The notes under the pieces are model-generated. The model ran no database searches and had not been told where the DNA came from. It saw only the letters and a program-made list of their open reading frames with translations. Position numbers and translations under genes: made by a program. From Geobacter sp. SVR (GTDB lineage: Bacteria > Desulfobacterota > Desulfuromonadia > Geobacterales > Pseudopelobacteraceae), in assembly GCF_016865365.1 (NCBI RefSeq), contig NZ_AP024469.1:2076501-2140500 (forward strand): DNA of 64,000 nt. Direction: 5' to 3'. Shown here piece by piece: positions 16,367 to 26,528 of this stretch; within the stretch, counting starts at the first letter, position 1; every line of letters begins with the position of its first letter.

Positions 16367-18520
16367 ATGACCCCTGACGGCCCGACTCACGCTCCCTCCG
16401 AAGACGCTTCCGCTCCCCCTATCGACAGCGCCCTGGCCTGCTTCGTCATGTTGGCCCGTTTTCATGCTGTTGCGGTGGAGCCGGACCAGATCAGGCACCA
16501 GTACGGCGGCAGCGGCCACAAACTTGGCACTACGGAGATCCTGCTGGCTGCCAAAGCTCATGGGCTCAAGGCTCGCGTCGTAACCACCCGCTTCGAACGC
16601 CTCGACCGCACCCCCTTGCCGGCCATTGCCGAAACCATTGACGGCGAATTCGTCATTCTTGCCCGCGTGGATGCCGATCAAGTGCTCTTTCAGGACCCCC
16701 ATGCCGGCCGCCCCCTGCAGTGCCACCGGGACGAATGGCTGGCCCGATGGAACGGCAGGCTGATCCTGTTTGCTTCGCGGGCCAGCCTTACCGGCGATCT
16801 GGCGCGCTTCGACTTCAGCTGGTTCATCCCCGCCATTGTCAAATACCGCAAACTGCTGGGCGAGGTGCTGCTGGTCTCCCTGTTCCTCCAGATCATCGGC
16901 CTGGCGACACCGCTCTTCTTTCAGGTGGTGATGGACAAGGTCCTGGTCCACCACGGCCTGACGACCCTGGACGTTATCGCCGTGGGGCTTCTGGTGGTTT
17001 CCCTCTTCGAGGTCCTGATGACCGGGCTGCGCACCTATGTGTTCTCCCATAGCTGCAACCGTATCGATGTGGAACTGGGAGCCCGGCTGTTCCGTCATCT
17101 GCTTCATCTGCCCCTGGCCTATTTCCAGGCACGCAGAGTAGGGGATTCGGTTGCCCGCGTGCGGGAACTGGAGAACATCCGTAACTTCCTGACCGGCCAG
17201 GCCCTGACCTCGGTGCTGGACTTGTTTTTCTCCGTGGTCTTCATCGGCGTCATGCTCTACTACAGCGGCTGGCTTACCCTGATCGTGGTGCTGTCGCTGC
17301 CCTGCTACGCAATCATCTCGGTCCTGATCACCCCTTTGCTGCGGGCCCGGCTCAATGAAAAATTCGCCCGCGGAGCTGAGAACCAGTCTTTTCTGGTGGA
17401 AATGGTCAGCGGCATCGAAACCGTCAAGTCCATGTCGGTGGAGCCGCAGGTGACCCGCCGCTGGGGCAACCAGCTGGCAGCCTATGTGGCGGCCGGCTTC
17501 AAGGTCACCAGCCTCGCCAATATCGGTAGCCAGTGCGTATCACTGGTCCAGAAACTCGTTACCGTGGCAACCATGTGGCTGGGGGCTCGGCTGGTGATCA
17601 ACGGGACCCTCAGCGTGGGGCAGTTGATCGCTTTCAACATGCTGGCCGGCCGGGTGGCTAGCCCGGTCATGCGGCTGGCGCAGTTATGGCAGGACTTTCA
17701 GCAGGTCGGGATCTCCATGCTGCGGCTGGGCGACATCCTCAATACCCGCACCGAGGTCGTTCAAAGCAGGGCGCAGTTGCCTGCCATTCAAGGGCGGATC
17801 GAGTTCGACCACGTGTACTTCCGCTACCGCTCAGACGGTCCTGAGATCCTCCGCGACATCGATCTCTCCATCGCTCCCGGCGAGGTTGTCGGCATCATCG
17901 GCCGTTCCGGGTCCGGCAAGAGCACCCTGACCAAACTGCTGCAACGCCTGCATGTGCCCGAGCGCGGACGGGTGCTGATCGATGGCGTGGATATCGTGCT
18001 GGCCGATCCTGCCTGGCTCAGGCGGCAGATCGGCGTGGTGCTGCAGGAAAACCTGCTTTTCAACCGCAGCATCCGCGATAACATCGCCCTGGCCGACCCG
18101 GGGCTGCCCATGGAGGCGGTGATCCGGGCCGCGCAACAGGCAGGTGCCCACGACTTCATCGTCGAGCTACCGGAAGGATATGACACCATGATCGGCGAGC
18201 ACGGCGTGGGGCTGTCCGGCGGACAGCGCCAGAGACTTGCCATTGCCAGGGCCCTGATCACCAACCCGCGCATCCTGATTTTTGACGAGGCGACCAGTGC
18301 CCTGGATTACGAGTCCGAACGCATCATCCAGAACAACATGCGGTTCATCTGTCGCAACCGCACGGTCATCATCATAGCCCATCGCCTTTCTGCGGTGCGG
18401 AGCACGGACCGCATACTGGCCATGGATCGCGGCATGATCGTGGAGGAAGGGCCTCACCTGGACCTCGTGTCACGGGAAGGGGGCTACTACGCGCATCTGT
18501 ACTCCATGCAGGCGGGGTGA
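16367..18520 (+). CDS. Type I secretion ABC transporter (HlyB/LapB-like) with inactive C39-like domain
   Basis: A 717-residue inner-membrane exporter. The N-terminal peptidase-C39-like domain (about 18-140) reads [10 protein letters not shown] where active bacteriocin exporters have DCGxAC, so the catalytic Cys is Ser (S21). It should therefore act as a substrate-docking domain, as in HlyB. The ABC transporter type-1 TM domain spans about 165-440 and the ATPase about 480-710, with Walker A (GRSGSGKST, ~512), signature LSGGQRQR (~615), Walker B ILIFDEAT (~637) and AHR. The start ATG 16367 gives this complete domain; upstream in-frame sequence overlaps the RTX gene. It likely exports the RTX protein with the HlyD protein downstream. 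Confidence 0.93.
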   Translation: MTPDGPTHAPSEDASAPPIDSALACFVMLARFHAVAVEPDQIRHQYGGSGHKLGTTEILLAAKAHGLKARVVTTRFERLDRTPLPAIAETIDGEFVILARVDADQVLFQDPHAGRPLQCHRDEWLARWNGRLILFASRASLTGDLARFDFSWFIPAIVKYRKLLGEVLLVSLFLQIIGLATPLFFQVVMDKVLVHHGLTTLDVIAVGLLVVSLFEVLMTGLRTYVFSHSCNRIDVELGARLFRHLLHLPLAYFQARRVGDSVARVRELENIRNFLTGQALTSVLDLFFSVVFIGVMLYYSGWLTLIVVLSLPCYAIISVLITPLLRARLNEKFARGAENQSFLVEMVSGIETVKSMSVEPQVTRRWGNQLAAYVAAGFKVTSLANIGSQCVSLVQKLVTVATMWLGARLVINGTLSVGQLIAFNMLAGRVASPVMRLAQLWQDFQQVGISMLRLGDILNTRTEVVQSRAQLPAIQGRIEFDHVYFRYRSDGPEILRDIDLSIAPGEVVGIIGRSGSGKSTLTKLLQRLHVPERGRVLIDGVDIVLADPAWLRRQIGVVLQENLLFNRSIRDNIALADPGLPMEAVIRAAQQAGAHDFIVELPEGYDTMIGEHGVGLSGGQRQRLAIARALITNPRILIFDEATSALDYESERIIQNNMRFICRNRTVIIIAHRLSAVRSTDRILAMDRGMIVEEGPHLDLVSREGGYYAHLYSMQAG

Positions 18521-18565
18521 AGGCAGTTTATGAGTTGAAGCGTTGGTGGAGTTGATGGAGTTCTC

Positions 18566-19999
18566 ATGCGTCTGCAAGCTTTGCTGGAACTGTTACAGCG
18601 GTATTGGCAGGTTCTGAAGGCGGCCTGGGCGGCCCGCGCGGAAATGACCACCGGGGAGCGCACGGCTCATGAACGTGCCTTTCTACCGGCTGCTCTTGAA
18701 CTGCAGGAGTCGCCGCCCCATCCGGCCGCCCGCCTGGCCTTGTGGCTGCTGGTCGCGTTCCTGCTGATCGCCCTGGTGTGGGCCTGCTTCGGAAGGATTG
18801 ATGTGGTAGCGGTCGCTCCGGGTAAGCTGATCGTTTCAGCCCGCAGCAAGGTGGTCCAGCCCCTGGAACCGGGTATTATCAAGAGCATTCTGGTAAAGGA
18901 GGGGCAGTACGTGCAGGCCGGACAGGTGCTTATCGAGCTCGATGCCACCATCACCGGAGCCGACAGCGACAAAAGCTTTACCGCCTGGCTGGACGCCAAG
19001 CTCGAAGCGCTGCGCGCCCAGGCCCTGCTGGCCGGCATCGACGGGAACCAGTATCCCCGGTTGCCTGTTGACCCTGAACTGCCCGATAATGATGCCGCCT
19101 GTCGGCTGAAGCTTTCCGATACGCAGCGGCTGGCGTTGAGCCAATGGCAGGAGTTGCAGGCCCGGCTGGCCACTATCGATGCCGACACAGCCCGCAAACA
19201 GGCCGAAAAGGCCGGCATTCAGGAGCAGGTCCGCAAGCTCGAGCAGACCCTCCCGCTGGTCATGGAGCGAGCCACCGATTACAAGCGCCTGCTTCGGGAA
19301 ACTGTGGTGTCCAAGCATGATTTTCTGGAAAGGGAGCAACTGCGCATCGAGACGGAGCAGGATCTGGCCACGCAGCGCAGAAGGCTGGACGAACTGGCCG
19401 AGGCATTGAACGGCAACCGGCGCCAGCGGGAGGCCGCCATGGCGGAGTTCCGCCGCACCCAGAACGACAGCTTGGTAAGAGCCCGCGAACGATCCCAGGA
19501 GCTGGCGCAAGAGGTTATCAAGGCCAAACGCCTGTACCACCAGACGCGGCTGACGGCCCCGGTCAGCGGGTATGTCCAGCAACTGGCGGTCAACACGGTC
19601 GGCGGCGTGGTCACCGAAGCCCAGCCCCTGCTGGTGGTGGTGCCGCCGGAGGACACGGTCGAGGCTGAAGTCATGCTGGAGAACAAGGATATCGGTTTCG
19701 TCAAGGCCGGTCAGGATGCCGCCGTCAAGATCGAGACCTTCAACTACACCAAGTACGGCCTGATCGACGGGAGTGTCCGGACCGTCTCACTGGATGCCAT
19801 CCAGGATGAAAAACGGGGGCTGATCTATGCCGTTCGCATCCTGCTCAATCAGGACAGCATGCGGATCGAGGGCAGAACCGTGAAGCTAACCCCTGGCATG
19901 GCTGTGACTGCCGAAATCAAAACCACCCAGAGGAGGATCATGGAGTATTTTCTCAGCCCTTTGATCCAGCATGTGTCAGAGAGTTTGAGGGAGAGATAG
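18566..19999 (+). CDS. HlyD-family type I secretion membrane fusion protein
   Basis: A 477-residue periplasmic adaptor: a cytoplasmic N-terminus, one TM helix (57-74, LALWLLVAFLLIALVWAC), lipoyl half-motifs (VVQPLEPGIIKSILVKEGQ and RLTAPVSGYVQQLAVNTVGG), a long coiled coil (about 190-330) and a C-terminal beta domain with the AVKIETFNYTKYGLIDGSV signature of HlyD/LktD-type adaptors. GGAG precedes ATG 18566. It bridges the ABC transporter and an outer-membrane TolC-type channel; no such channel is encoded in the window, so a genomic one elsewhere must be used. Confidence 0.93.
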   Translation: MRLQALLELLQRYWQVLKAAWAARAEMTTGERTAHERAFLPAALELQESPPHPAARLALWLLVAFLLIALVWACFGRIDVVAVAPGKLIVSARSKVVQPLEPGIIKSILVKEGQYVQAGQVLIELDATITGADSDKSFTAWLDAKLEALRAQALLAGIDGNQYPRLPVDPELPDNDAACRLKLSDTQRLALSQWQELQARLATIDADTARKQAEKAGIQEQVRKLEQTLPLVMERATDYKRLLRETVVSKHDFLEREQLRIETEQDLATQRRRLDELAEALNGNRRQREAAMAEFRRTQNDSLVRARERSQELAQEVIKAKRLYHQTRLTAPVSGYVQQLAVNTVGGVVTEAQPLLVVVPPEDTVEAEVMLENKDIGFVKAGQDAAVKIETFNYTKYGLIDGSVRTVSLDAIQDEKRGLIYAVRILLNQDSMRIEGRTVKLTPGMAVTAEIKTTQRRIMEYFLSPLIQHVSESLRER

Positions 20000-20118
20000 A
20001 CGTACCCGCATTATCCGTTTCATTGACAATCATTCCACCCGCTAATGGATGAATCTGGTGGATGATGCTTTTCTGCCGTTCCCGTTTCCCAATTACCGGT
20101 CACCAGTCTCCGCCTGTA

Positions 20119-22776
20119 TCACCGTTTCCCCCACAACTGCAGCAGCGCCGGCAGGAACACCAGAAAAACCGCTACGCTGGCCAGCATGCCGAAAGACATG
20201 ACCGCGCCGATACTGAAGACCCCCTGGTGACGGGCCACCATCAGGGCGCCGAAGCTGAACAGGATCGTCAGGGCGTTCAGGAAGACGCCGATCCCGGCGC
20301 TGCTCACGGCTACCCGGGCAGGTGACTCGCTCCCCTGGCGGTAGCGGTTGATGATGTAGATGGCAGAGTCGATGCCGACCCCCAGGATCAGCGGCAGCAC
20401 GATGATGTTGGCCGAGTTGAACCTGACGCCGGCCAGCCACATCCCCCCGACCATCAGCAGCAGCCCGGAGACGAGCGGAAGGGCGCCGATCAGGGCAAAA
20501 CGGACACTCTTGAAATTGATCAGCAGGATTACGGCGATGCCGATAAAGGCGTAGCAGAAAGCCTTGAGGTAGGAATCGCGCAGGATGGTCAGCGACCCGA
20601 ACACCTGGATCGGTTCGCCGGTGGCATGGGGAGCGACCTGTTTCACCTGCGCAACGAATTCCGCCAGCGGCTCATGCTCGAAGATTTCCTTCTTGGGCGC
20701 CACCTGCAGCATGTAGACGCCGCTCTTGCCCACAAAACGCTGCTTGAGCTGCTGCGGCACATCCTCTTCCCGTACCTCCGAGGCCTGCAGGCTCTCCTTC
20801 ATCATGGCCAGCTTGTCCGGCAGGGCCGCGAACATGCTCCCCTGGAACTCCCGCAGCATGCCCAGAGCGTTGCGATCTTTTTCGCTTTCAAGCGATTTGA
20901 AGAAACCGTCCAGAGTGACCAGGAAGGCGCCCACCGGCTTGGCCTCGGCTGCCTGCCCACTCTTGAGCACCTGTTCCAGTTTGGCCACCCGGTCGCGGAA
21001 GTTCTCGAAAACCGTAGGCAGCTCCATTACCTGCAGGTTTTCCTGATAGGGGACCGGCTTGACATCGGCCATGACCTGCTGCAGGGCTTTCAGTTCAGCC
21101 AGCTTGGCCGGCTGCTGATCCGGAACCAGGGCCAGCAGGCTGACCACATGGTCCACGGCCGGCAGCTTCTCCAGCCGCTGCGTCAGCTGCTCCGCTTCCT
21201 GACGGTCACGTGCCGTGACCACCGCGAAATACCCCGAGTTTTCCTTGCTGGCCATCAGCTTGTAGGCATACTGTACCGATTGCAGCCCCCTGGCCTGCAG
21301 GTTCATCAGGTTGTAGTCGAAGCGCGTCTTGAGGGTCGGATAGATGCAGGCCAGCGACAGGAGTGCCGTGACGACTGTCACTGTTCGCGGATGCCCGAAC
21401 AGCAGGCGCATCAGCGGGTGGTCGGAGGACTGGAGCGTCTCGGGGGTGGCCCGGCGGGTTTTCTTGCGGAATGGTTTCAGCAGTATCAGCATGGCCGGCA
21501 GGACCGTGAAGGTGGAAACGACGCAGATCATCACTCCGCCGGCGGCAATGATGCCCAGTTCGGCGATGCCCTTGAAATCGGTGAGGGCAAAGGTGGCAAA
21601 GGCCAGGGCCACTGTGGCGGCTGCCATGACGATCGAGCGTATGTTGGCGGAAAGCCCGGTCTCGATGGCCTGCATCTCTTCGGAGCCGGAAGCGCGCTCT
21701 TCCTGGTAGCGCAGCACCACCTGGATGCCGTACTCGATCCCCAAGCCGATCAGCATGATGGCAAAGACCATGGAGAGGATATTGAGGTGGCCGATCGTCA
21801 GGGTGGCAAAGCCGAAGGAGAGGCAGATGCCGACGATCAGCGAGACCATGGCGGCAATCACGTTCAACAGCCCCCTGAAGGCGAACAGCAGCAGGATCAC
21901 GGTCAGGGACAGCGAGAGTGCTGTAGCGATCTCGATATCATGCTGGCTCGTAGCCATCTCTTCGTATTCCAGGACCGGCACGCCGGTCAGGCCGGCGGTG
22001 ACCCCTTTGTGCTCCGGTTTCTTGAGCACCTCGTCCATCGCTGCCCGAACCGCTTTGATGGCCTTTTCGCCCGGCACGAAATTACCCTTCTCCTTGACCG
22101 GCAGAACGGTGATCACCTGCTGCTTGCCGGCGTTCTCCAGCGTGCCCGGCTTGCCGTCGGCGCTGCCCTTGAGGAAGGAGTCCATCGAGAGACCGCTCGA
22201 TTTGCCGTCAAAGGACTTGAAACCCTTGTCGAGAGTGGTCAACATGAAAGTCAGGCTTTGGAGCTTTTCCGGATCGGGATGGGCCAGGTAGTCGTCGATC
22301 TGGCGGGTCAGGCTGGTAAAGAGGGTCTGCACCGAGGGGGCTGCGGCCAGGTCCTTCAGCACCGGCGCGGCCATGGTCAGGGTATGGCGCAGTGCGCGGA
22401 TCTCCTCCACTGGCATGAACAGCAGGCCGTTCTTGCGGAAGAAGGGGAGCCCCCCGGGGTAGAATACTTCCCGGAAGACACCTTTTTCCCGATTCAGGCG
22501 CTCGAAGATGGCATCGCCACAGCGGGCGGTTTTTTCGGCATCGTCCGATTCGATCACCACGACGATCTCTTCCTGGTCGCCGAATTCCTGGCGATAGGCG
22601 CGGTAGTCCACCTGGAACGGTGCAGTCTTCGGCATCAGGTCGTCGCGGCCGGTCAGAAACTTCATACTGTGCTTGGTATAGACAACAGACAGGACCGAAA
22701 GCAGCAGGGCCAGCGCCAGGATCAGACGGGGCCGGCGGGCTACGAAAGCGAACAGGCGGCTCGGTTTGTGGGACAC
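20119..22776 (-). CDS. RND superfamily exporter (MMPL/HpnN-like)
   Basis: An 885-residue inner-membrane protein with the duplicated 6-TM RND fold: TM1 after residue 10, a periplasmic loop (~40-260), a five-helix block (ATALSLSLTVILLLFAFRGL and on), a second loop and a second block (DIKF-type replaced by GVGIDSAIYIINRYRQG). Length and layout match HpnN, which moves hopanoids to the outer membrane; no hopanoid genes are adjacent, so the substrate is unproven. The GTG at 22776 is preferred because AAGGAG is six bases upstream; a TTG at 22812 is less likely. It is convergent with the HlyD gene. Confidence 0.85.
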   Translation of the reverse strand: MSHKPSRLFAFVARRPRLILALALLLSVLSVVYTKHSMKFLTGRDDLMPKTAPFQVDYRAYRQEFGDQEEIVVVIESDDAEKTARCGDAIFERLNREKGVFREVFYPGGLPFFRKNGLLFMPVEEIRALRHTLTMAAPVLKDLAAAPSVQTLFTSLTRQIDDYLAHPDPEKLQSLTFMLTTLDKGFKSFDGKSSGLSMDSFLKGSADGKPGTLENAGKQQVITVLPVKEKGNFVPGEKAIKAVRAAMDEVLKKPEHKGVTAGLTGVPVLEYEEMATSQHDIEIATALSLSLTVILLLFAFRGLLNVIAAMVSLIVGICLSFGFATLTIGHLNILSMVFAIMLIGLGIEYGIQVVLRYQEERASGSEEMQAIETGLSANIRSIVMAAATVALAFATFALTDFKGIAELGIIAAGGVMICVVSTFTVLPAMLILLKPFRKKTRRATPETLQSSDHPLMRLLFGHPRTVTVVTALLSLACIYPTLKTRFDYNLMNLQARGLQSVQYAYKLMASKENSGYFAVVTARDRQEAEQLTQRLEKLPAVDHVVSLLALVPDQQPAKLAELKALQQVMADVKPVPYQENLQVMELPTVFENFRDRVAKLEQVLKSGQAAEAKPVGAFLVTLDGFFKSLESEKDRNALGMLREFQGSMFAALPDKLAMMKESLQASEVREEDVPQQLKQRFVGKSGVYMLQVAPKKEIFEHEPLAEFVAQVKQVAPHATGEPIQVFGSLTILRDSYLKAFCYAFIGIAVILLINFKSVRFALIGALPLVSGLLLMVGGMWLAGVRFNSANIIVLPLILGVGIDSAIYIINRYRQGSESPARVAVSSAGIGVFLNALTILFSFGALMVARHQGVFSIGAVMSFGMLASVAVFLVFLPALLQLWGKR

Positions 22777-22948
22777 GGAAAGCTCCTTGCAACGGATTGA
22801 TGCGGCGGACAAACTTTTTTTATGGACGAAGCCCGGTAAAAATGCAACGAGAAAAGACAGGGCGCTGATTGTCGATTCGGATTCAATATGGTATCTGATT
22901 ATAAACCTGAATTGAGATCAGACCACCACGGAAAGCAGGGGAGGGACC

Positions 22949-23346
22949 ATGCAGACAGCCGAATTCAACCTGGAGACGCAGCGCAGGACGCATTTTGCAG
23001 CCATTGCGCCCCAGGTCGCGGCCATTCTCGAAAAACAGGGCTGGCGGGACGGAGTGCTGACCATCTTCTCGCCCCATACTACGGCCGCCATCACCATCAA
23101 CGAAAATGCCGATCCGGATGTGGCGCGGGACATGGAGCGGTTCAGCGACGAGTTGATACCGCAGAGCCGGCATTTCAGGCATGCGAGGGTAATTCTGATG
23201 CCCATATCAAGGCCAGCTTCTACGGCTCTTCGGTTCAGGTGATCGTGCGGGGGGGCAGGTTGTGGCTGGGCACCTGGCAGGGAATCTACTTCTGCGAGTT
23301 TGACGGCCCGCGGCAGCGCACGGTATATCTGGCGTTCGCGGGGTGA
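22949..23346 (+). pseudogene. yjbQ: YjbQ-family protein, frameshifted
   Basis: A YjbQ/UPF0047-type protein (~130 residues if repaired), a family with reported thiamine-phosphate synthase side activity. The frame from ATG 22949 contains FSPHTTAAITINENADPDV, then at about base 23184 the conserved continuation (HIKASFYGSSVQVIVRGG, LGTWQGIYFCEFDGPR) switches to the +1 frame and stops at 23346. Restoring one base near 23184 gives a normal protein. Either a recent mutation or a sequence error. Confidence 0.85.
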
Positions 23347-23357
23347 AGAAAGGCAAT

Positions 23358-23451
23358 CAGCCACACAGAGGAAAACAAGAGCATTCAGACGGATTAAAAC
23401 CTGAAAGGTATTCTCGTTTTTTCTCTGTGCTCTTTGTGTCCTCTGTGGCTG
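23358..23451. repeat. Intergenic inverted repeat (CACAGAGG type)
   Basis: CAGCCACACAGAGGA (23358-23372) faces TCCTCTGTGGCTG (23439-23451), with further complementary runs inside. It lies between convergent genes and could terminate both. The word style recurs at 56358-56480. Confidence 0.7.
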
Positions 23452-23457
23452 AGGGGG

Positions 23458-24858
23458 TTACAGGTATTCCTCGCGTTTGATCCCGTGCTTCTTGATCTTG
23501 CGGTACATGGTAGCCATGTTCATACCCGCTTCGCGGGCAGCTGAATCGATATTCCCGCCATGCCGTTTCAGAAGACTCCTCAGCAAATCAGCTTCGAATC
23601 TTTCCAGCGCCGCATTGAAGGGGAGTTCGCTCGCTCCGGCGGCCGCGACCGGTATGTTTTCCCGGGGGGCGCCATCCGTGTCGATGAACTGATCCAGCGT
23701 TTCCCGGCAGATGAAATCCTCGCCTGCGCCCACCATTGCCATGCAGGCCTCGATCACGTTCCTGAGCTGACGGATATTGCCGGGCCAGTCATATTCGCAC
23801 AGGACCTGCATGGCCTCCCGCTCGAAGCCCTTGACCGAGGTGCCGAATTTCTGGTTCTGCAGCCTGATGAAGTGCGCCGCCAGTTGAGGGATGTCTTCGG
23901 TGCGCTCCCGCAATGAAGGCAGGTGGATGTTGACCACATTCAGGCGATAGAACAGGTCCTCCCTGAATGTTCCGTCCTTGACGGCCTGCTTCAGGTCGGC
24001 ATTGGTGGCGGAGAGCAGCCGTACATCCACCCTGGTGGGGGTAGTGTCCCCCAGGCGGATGAATTCCTTTTCCTGCAAGAAGCGCAGCAGCGTCTTCTGC
24101 ACGTTCATCGGCAGATTGCCGACTTCGTCCAGAAAAAAGGTGCCGCCGTCGGCCGCCTCAAGTAGCCCCTGACGATTTTCCTTGGCGCCGGTAAAGGCCC
24201 CCTTTTTGTAGCCGAACAGTTCGCTTTCCAGCAGGGTCTCCGGCAGAGCGGCGCAGTTGATTGCCACGAACTTGCGCTCGTGCCGGGGAGAGTTGTAATG
24301 GATCGCCTGGGCGATCAGCTCCTTGCCCGAGCCCGATTCTCCGGTGATCAGGACCGAGGTGTCGCGTACCGCAATTTTGCCGACCTTGCCGAGTACCTCC
24401 TTGAGCCCGCCGGATGTTCCGATGATGTTTTCGAAACTGAACTGCCCCCTCAATTCCTGGCGCAGCTCGCGGTTTTCCTCCAGCAGGTGCGACTGCTGCA
24501 GGGCGTTCTTGACGCGGTAGATCAACTCCTCCGGCTCGAACGGCTTGGTGAGCATATCGTAGGCGCCCTTGCGCAACGCCTGGATCGACATGTCCACCGT
24601 GGCATAAGCGGTGATCATCATCACCGGCAGGTCCCGGGACTGCTCCTTGACCTTCTGCAGCACCTCCAGTCCGCTCATGCCCGGCATTTTGATGTCGGTG
24701 ATCACCAGATCCCATGCGTTGGGCAGGAACTCCTCCAGCGCTTTCCGGGGGTCCGTGAAGGCCTTGGCCAGATAGCCGTTGTCCAGCAGCACCTGCTCCA
24801 TCATGCGGCACAGGCCGGCTTCGTTGTCGATCAGCAGTATGCGTTTCTTTTGGGACAT
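23458..24858 (-). CDS. Sigma-54-dependent response regulator (NtrC family)
   Basis: A 466-residue regulator. The receiver domain (1-120) has phosphoacceptor D55 and K105. The AAA+ domain has Walker A GESGSGKE (173-180), the sigma-54 contact loop GAFTGA (220-225) and arginine-finger region. The C-terminal Fis-type HTH (NIDSAAREAGMNMATMYRKI) binds enhancers. It should activate sigma-54 promoters when phosphorylated by the kinase encoded directly upstream; the two genes abut (stop TAG then ATG). A sigma-54 promoter is seen at 31995 but no link to this regulator can be shown. Confidence 0.95.
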   Translation of the reverse strand: MSQKKRILLIDNEAGLCRMMEQVLLDNGYLAKAFTDPRKALEEFLPNAWDLVITDIKMPGMSGLEVLQKVKEQSRDLPVMMITAYATVDMSIQALRKGAYDMLTKPFEPEELIYRVKNALQQSHLLEENRELRQELRGQFSFENIIGTSGGLKEVLGKVGKIAVRDTSVLITGESGSGKELIAQAIHYNSPRHERKFVAINCAALPETLLESELFGYKKGAFTGAKENRQGLLEAADGGTFFLDEVGNLPMNVQKTLLRFLQEKEFIRLGDTTPTRVDVRLLSATNADLKQAVKDGTFREDLFYRLNVVNIHLPSLRERTEDIPQLAAHFIRLQNQKFGTSVKGFEREAMQVLCEYDWPGNIRQLRNVIEACMAMVGAGEDFICRETLDQFIDTDGAPRENIPVAAAGASELPFNAALERFEADLLRSLLKRHGGNIDSAAREAGMNMATMYRKIKKHGIKREEYL

Positions 24859-26388
24859 CTATAATTCCTCATGCTCAAGGGGAAGGATTACGGTTACGGT
24901 CGTGCCGCTGCCCGGTTCGCTTTCGATCCGGATCTCTCCGTGGTGCTGCTCGATGATCTGTTTGGTGATGGCCAATCCCAGGCCGGTGCCCCGCTCCTTG
25001 GTGGTGTAAAACGGTTCGAATATCTTTTCCAGGTTCTCCGCCGTAATGCCGCAGCCATTATCGCGGAAGGTGATATGGACATAACACAGATCGCACAGTT
25101 CGGTCCGCACCACCAGCGTGCCCCCGTTCTGCATTGCGCCGCCGGCGTTCAGGATCAGGTTGATGGCCACCTGCCGCATCTGGTCGCCATCCAGTTCCAC
25201 AGGAGGGAGTCCCGCTGCGAACTCGGTCGTGATGGTCACACCCCTCATATCGGTGTGATTCTCGGCGAAATCCACGATCTGGCTCAGCAGATCGTTCAGG
25301 TCGACAGCCTCCAGGACCGGCCGGGGAGTGCGTGCATAGGAGAGCAGGTCCTGGACGATCTTCTTGCAGCGCTTGCTCTCCCGTTTGATTTCGTGGATGT
25401 ATTTGTAGTGCGGATCGCATTCGTCCATCTTGCCTTCCAGGTAGCCAGCGTAGCCCAGAATGACCCCCAGGGGATTGTTGATCTCGTGGGCCACACCCGA
25501 TGAAAGCACGCCCAGCGAAGCCATCTTGCCCTGCTGAGCCAGGCTGGCCTCCATTTCCCGGTTGTGCCGGATGATATCGGTCATGCGGTTGAAAGCGGTG
25601 CCCATTTCGGCCAGCTCGTCCTGGCCGGCGACCTTCATCCGCTCCTGCAGATTTCCGCGCTTGACGCACCGGATTACCTCGATCATGTGCGTAATGGGGC
25701 TGGTGAACAGGGTTGCGGCCCGCAGAACCAGCAGGACCGAGATCAGGCCCACCACCATGATCAGGACGCACATGCTGAACAGGATATGGTCCCTGATGGT
25801 GTTGGCCTGGCGATAGAATTCATCTTCATAGGAGCCGACCGCGATGATCCAGTCCCAGGGCTCGAAGTATTCGTAGCGGACTATTTTCATGCGGGGCGCT
25901 TCATCGCCGACGTTTCTCCAGGGATACCTGATCCAGCCGCTCTTTTTCTCGCACATTTCGCGGACGAAAAGATGGCCGCTGGTGTCCCGTGCATCGGAAA
26001 TGTTGACCCCTTCCGCGTCCGGATGGATCTTCAGGGTGCCTTTGCTGTCCATGCAGAAGATGTAGCCCGTGGCTCCCACCTTCTTGTTCTTGATCTTTTT
26101 CTTCAGGGCCGCAAAGGATTCGGAAGCCAGCTCGGCGGACAGGCTGGCCGAGGTGTCCTGCCGGTAGTCGTGAAACTGCCGGTCGTGCGAATCGAGCAGA
26201 TCGATGGTGAAGGAGGCCATGTGCCGGAGGTCGTCCTTGCTGGCCTGGGTGACCCCCAGATAGGCCTGGTGGTTGGCGATGAAGCCGATCACGGCTGCCA
26301 CCACGAAAATCGGCACGATCACCAGCGGCAATACCAGAGCCAGCAATTTCCAGCGCAGTTTCAGTTTGTTGAGCAGGCGAATCAGCAT
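24859..26388 (-). CDS. Sensor histidine kinase with extracellular Cache domain
   Basis: A 509-residue membrane kinase. TM1 is about 15-38, followed by a periplasmic single-Cache domain (about 45-195; [21 protein letters not shown] and the [18 protein letters not shown] motif), TM2 (203-223) and HAMP (225-278). HisKA has H301 in [12 protein letters not shown], and the HATPase has N-box NLILNAGG, G1 DNGCGI and G2 GTGLGL. I chose ATG 26388; an upstream frame from 26451 would place residues before TM1 and overlaps the promoter. Partner of the adjacent NtrC-type regulator. Cache domains bind small molecules such as organic acids; the ligand is unknown. Confidence 0.93.
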   Translation of the reverse strand: MLIRLLNKLKLRWKLLALVLPLVIVPIFVVAAVIGFIANHQAYLGVTQASKDDLRHMASFTIDLLDSHDRQFHDYRQDTSASLSAELASESFAALKKKIKNKKVGATGYIFCMDSKGTLKIHPDAEGVNISDARDTSGHLFVREMCEKKSGWIRYPWRNVGDEAPRMKIVRYEYFEPWDWIIAVGSYEDEFYRQANTIRDHILFSMCVLIMVVGLISVLLVLRAATLFTSPITHMIEVIRCVKRGNLQERMKVAGQDELAEMGTAFNRMTDIIRHNREMEASLAQQGKMASLGVLSSGVAHEINNPLGVILGYAGYLEGKMDECDPHYKYIHEIKRESKRCKKIVQDLLSYARTPRPVLEAVDLNDLLSQIVDFAENHTDMRGVTITTEFAAGLPPVELDGDQMRQVAINLILNAGGAMQNGGTLVVRTELCDLCYVHITFRDNGCGITAENLEKIFEPFYTTKERGTGLGLAITKQIIEQHHGEIRIESEPGSGTTVTVILPLEHEEL

Positions 26389-26401
26389 GGTGTCTTCTAT
26401 C

Positions 26402-26419
26402 GTATACAATTTTGTATAC
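26402..26419. promoter_or_regulatory. 18-bp palindrome over the kinase transcription start
   Basis: GTATACAA-TT-TTGTATAC, perfect 8-bp arms with a 2-base centre, 14 bp before the sensor kinase ATG and overlapping the transcription start implied by the promoter at 26423-26451. Candidate operator. Confidence 0.6.
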
Positions 26420-26422
26420 TTG

Positions 26423-26451
26423 GATATACCTGTTTTCAGGCGGCAAATCAA
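26423..26451 (-). promoter_or_regulatory. Probable sigma-70 promoter of kinase/regulator operon
   Basis: On the minus strand TTGATT (26451-26446), a 17-base spacer, and TATATC (26428-26423). Start site about 26416. Confidence 0.55.
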
Positions 26452-26528
26452 GCCGCGGGCTCGGCTCGGGGGAGAACAGGGCAGGAATTGGCCAATGAAG
26501 CAGCTTTAGGAGGTTGTTGGAATTCTCA

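Noticed and set aside
20626-22800. 724-codon open frame on the plus strand
   Set aside because: Exactly antisense to the RND exporter; low-complexity His/Gln/Gly-rich translation typical of the complement of a GC-rich gene.
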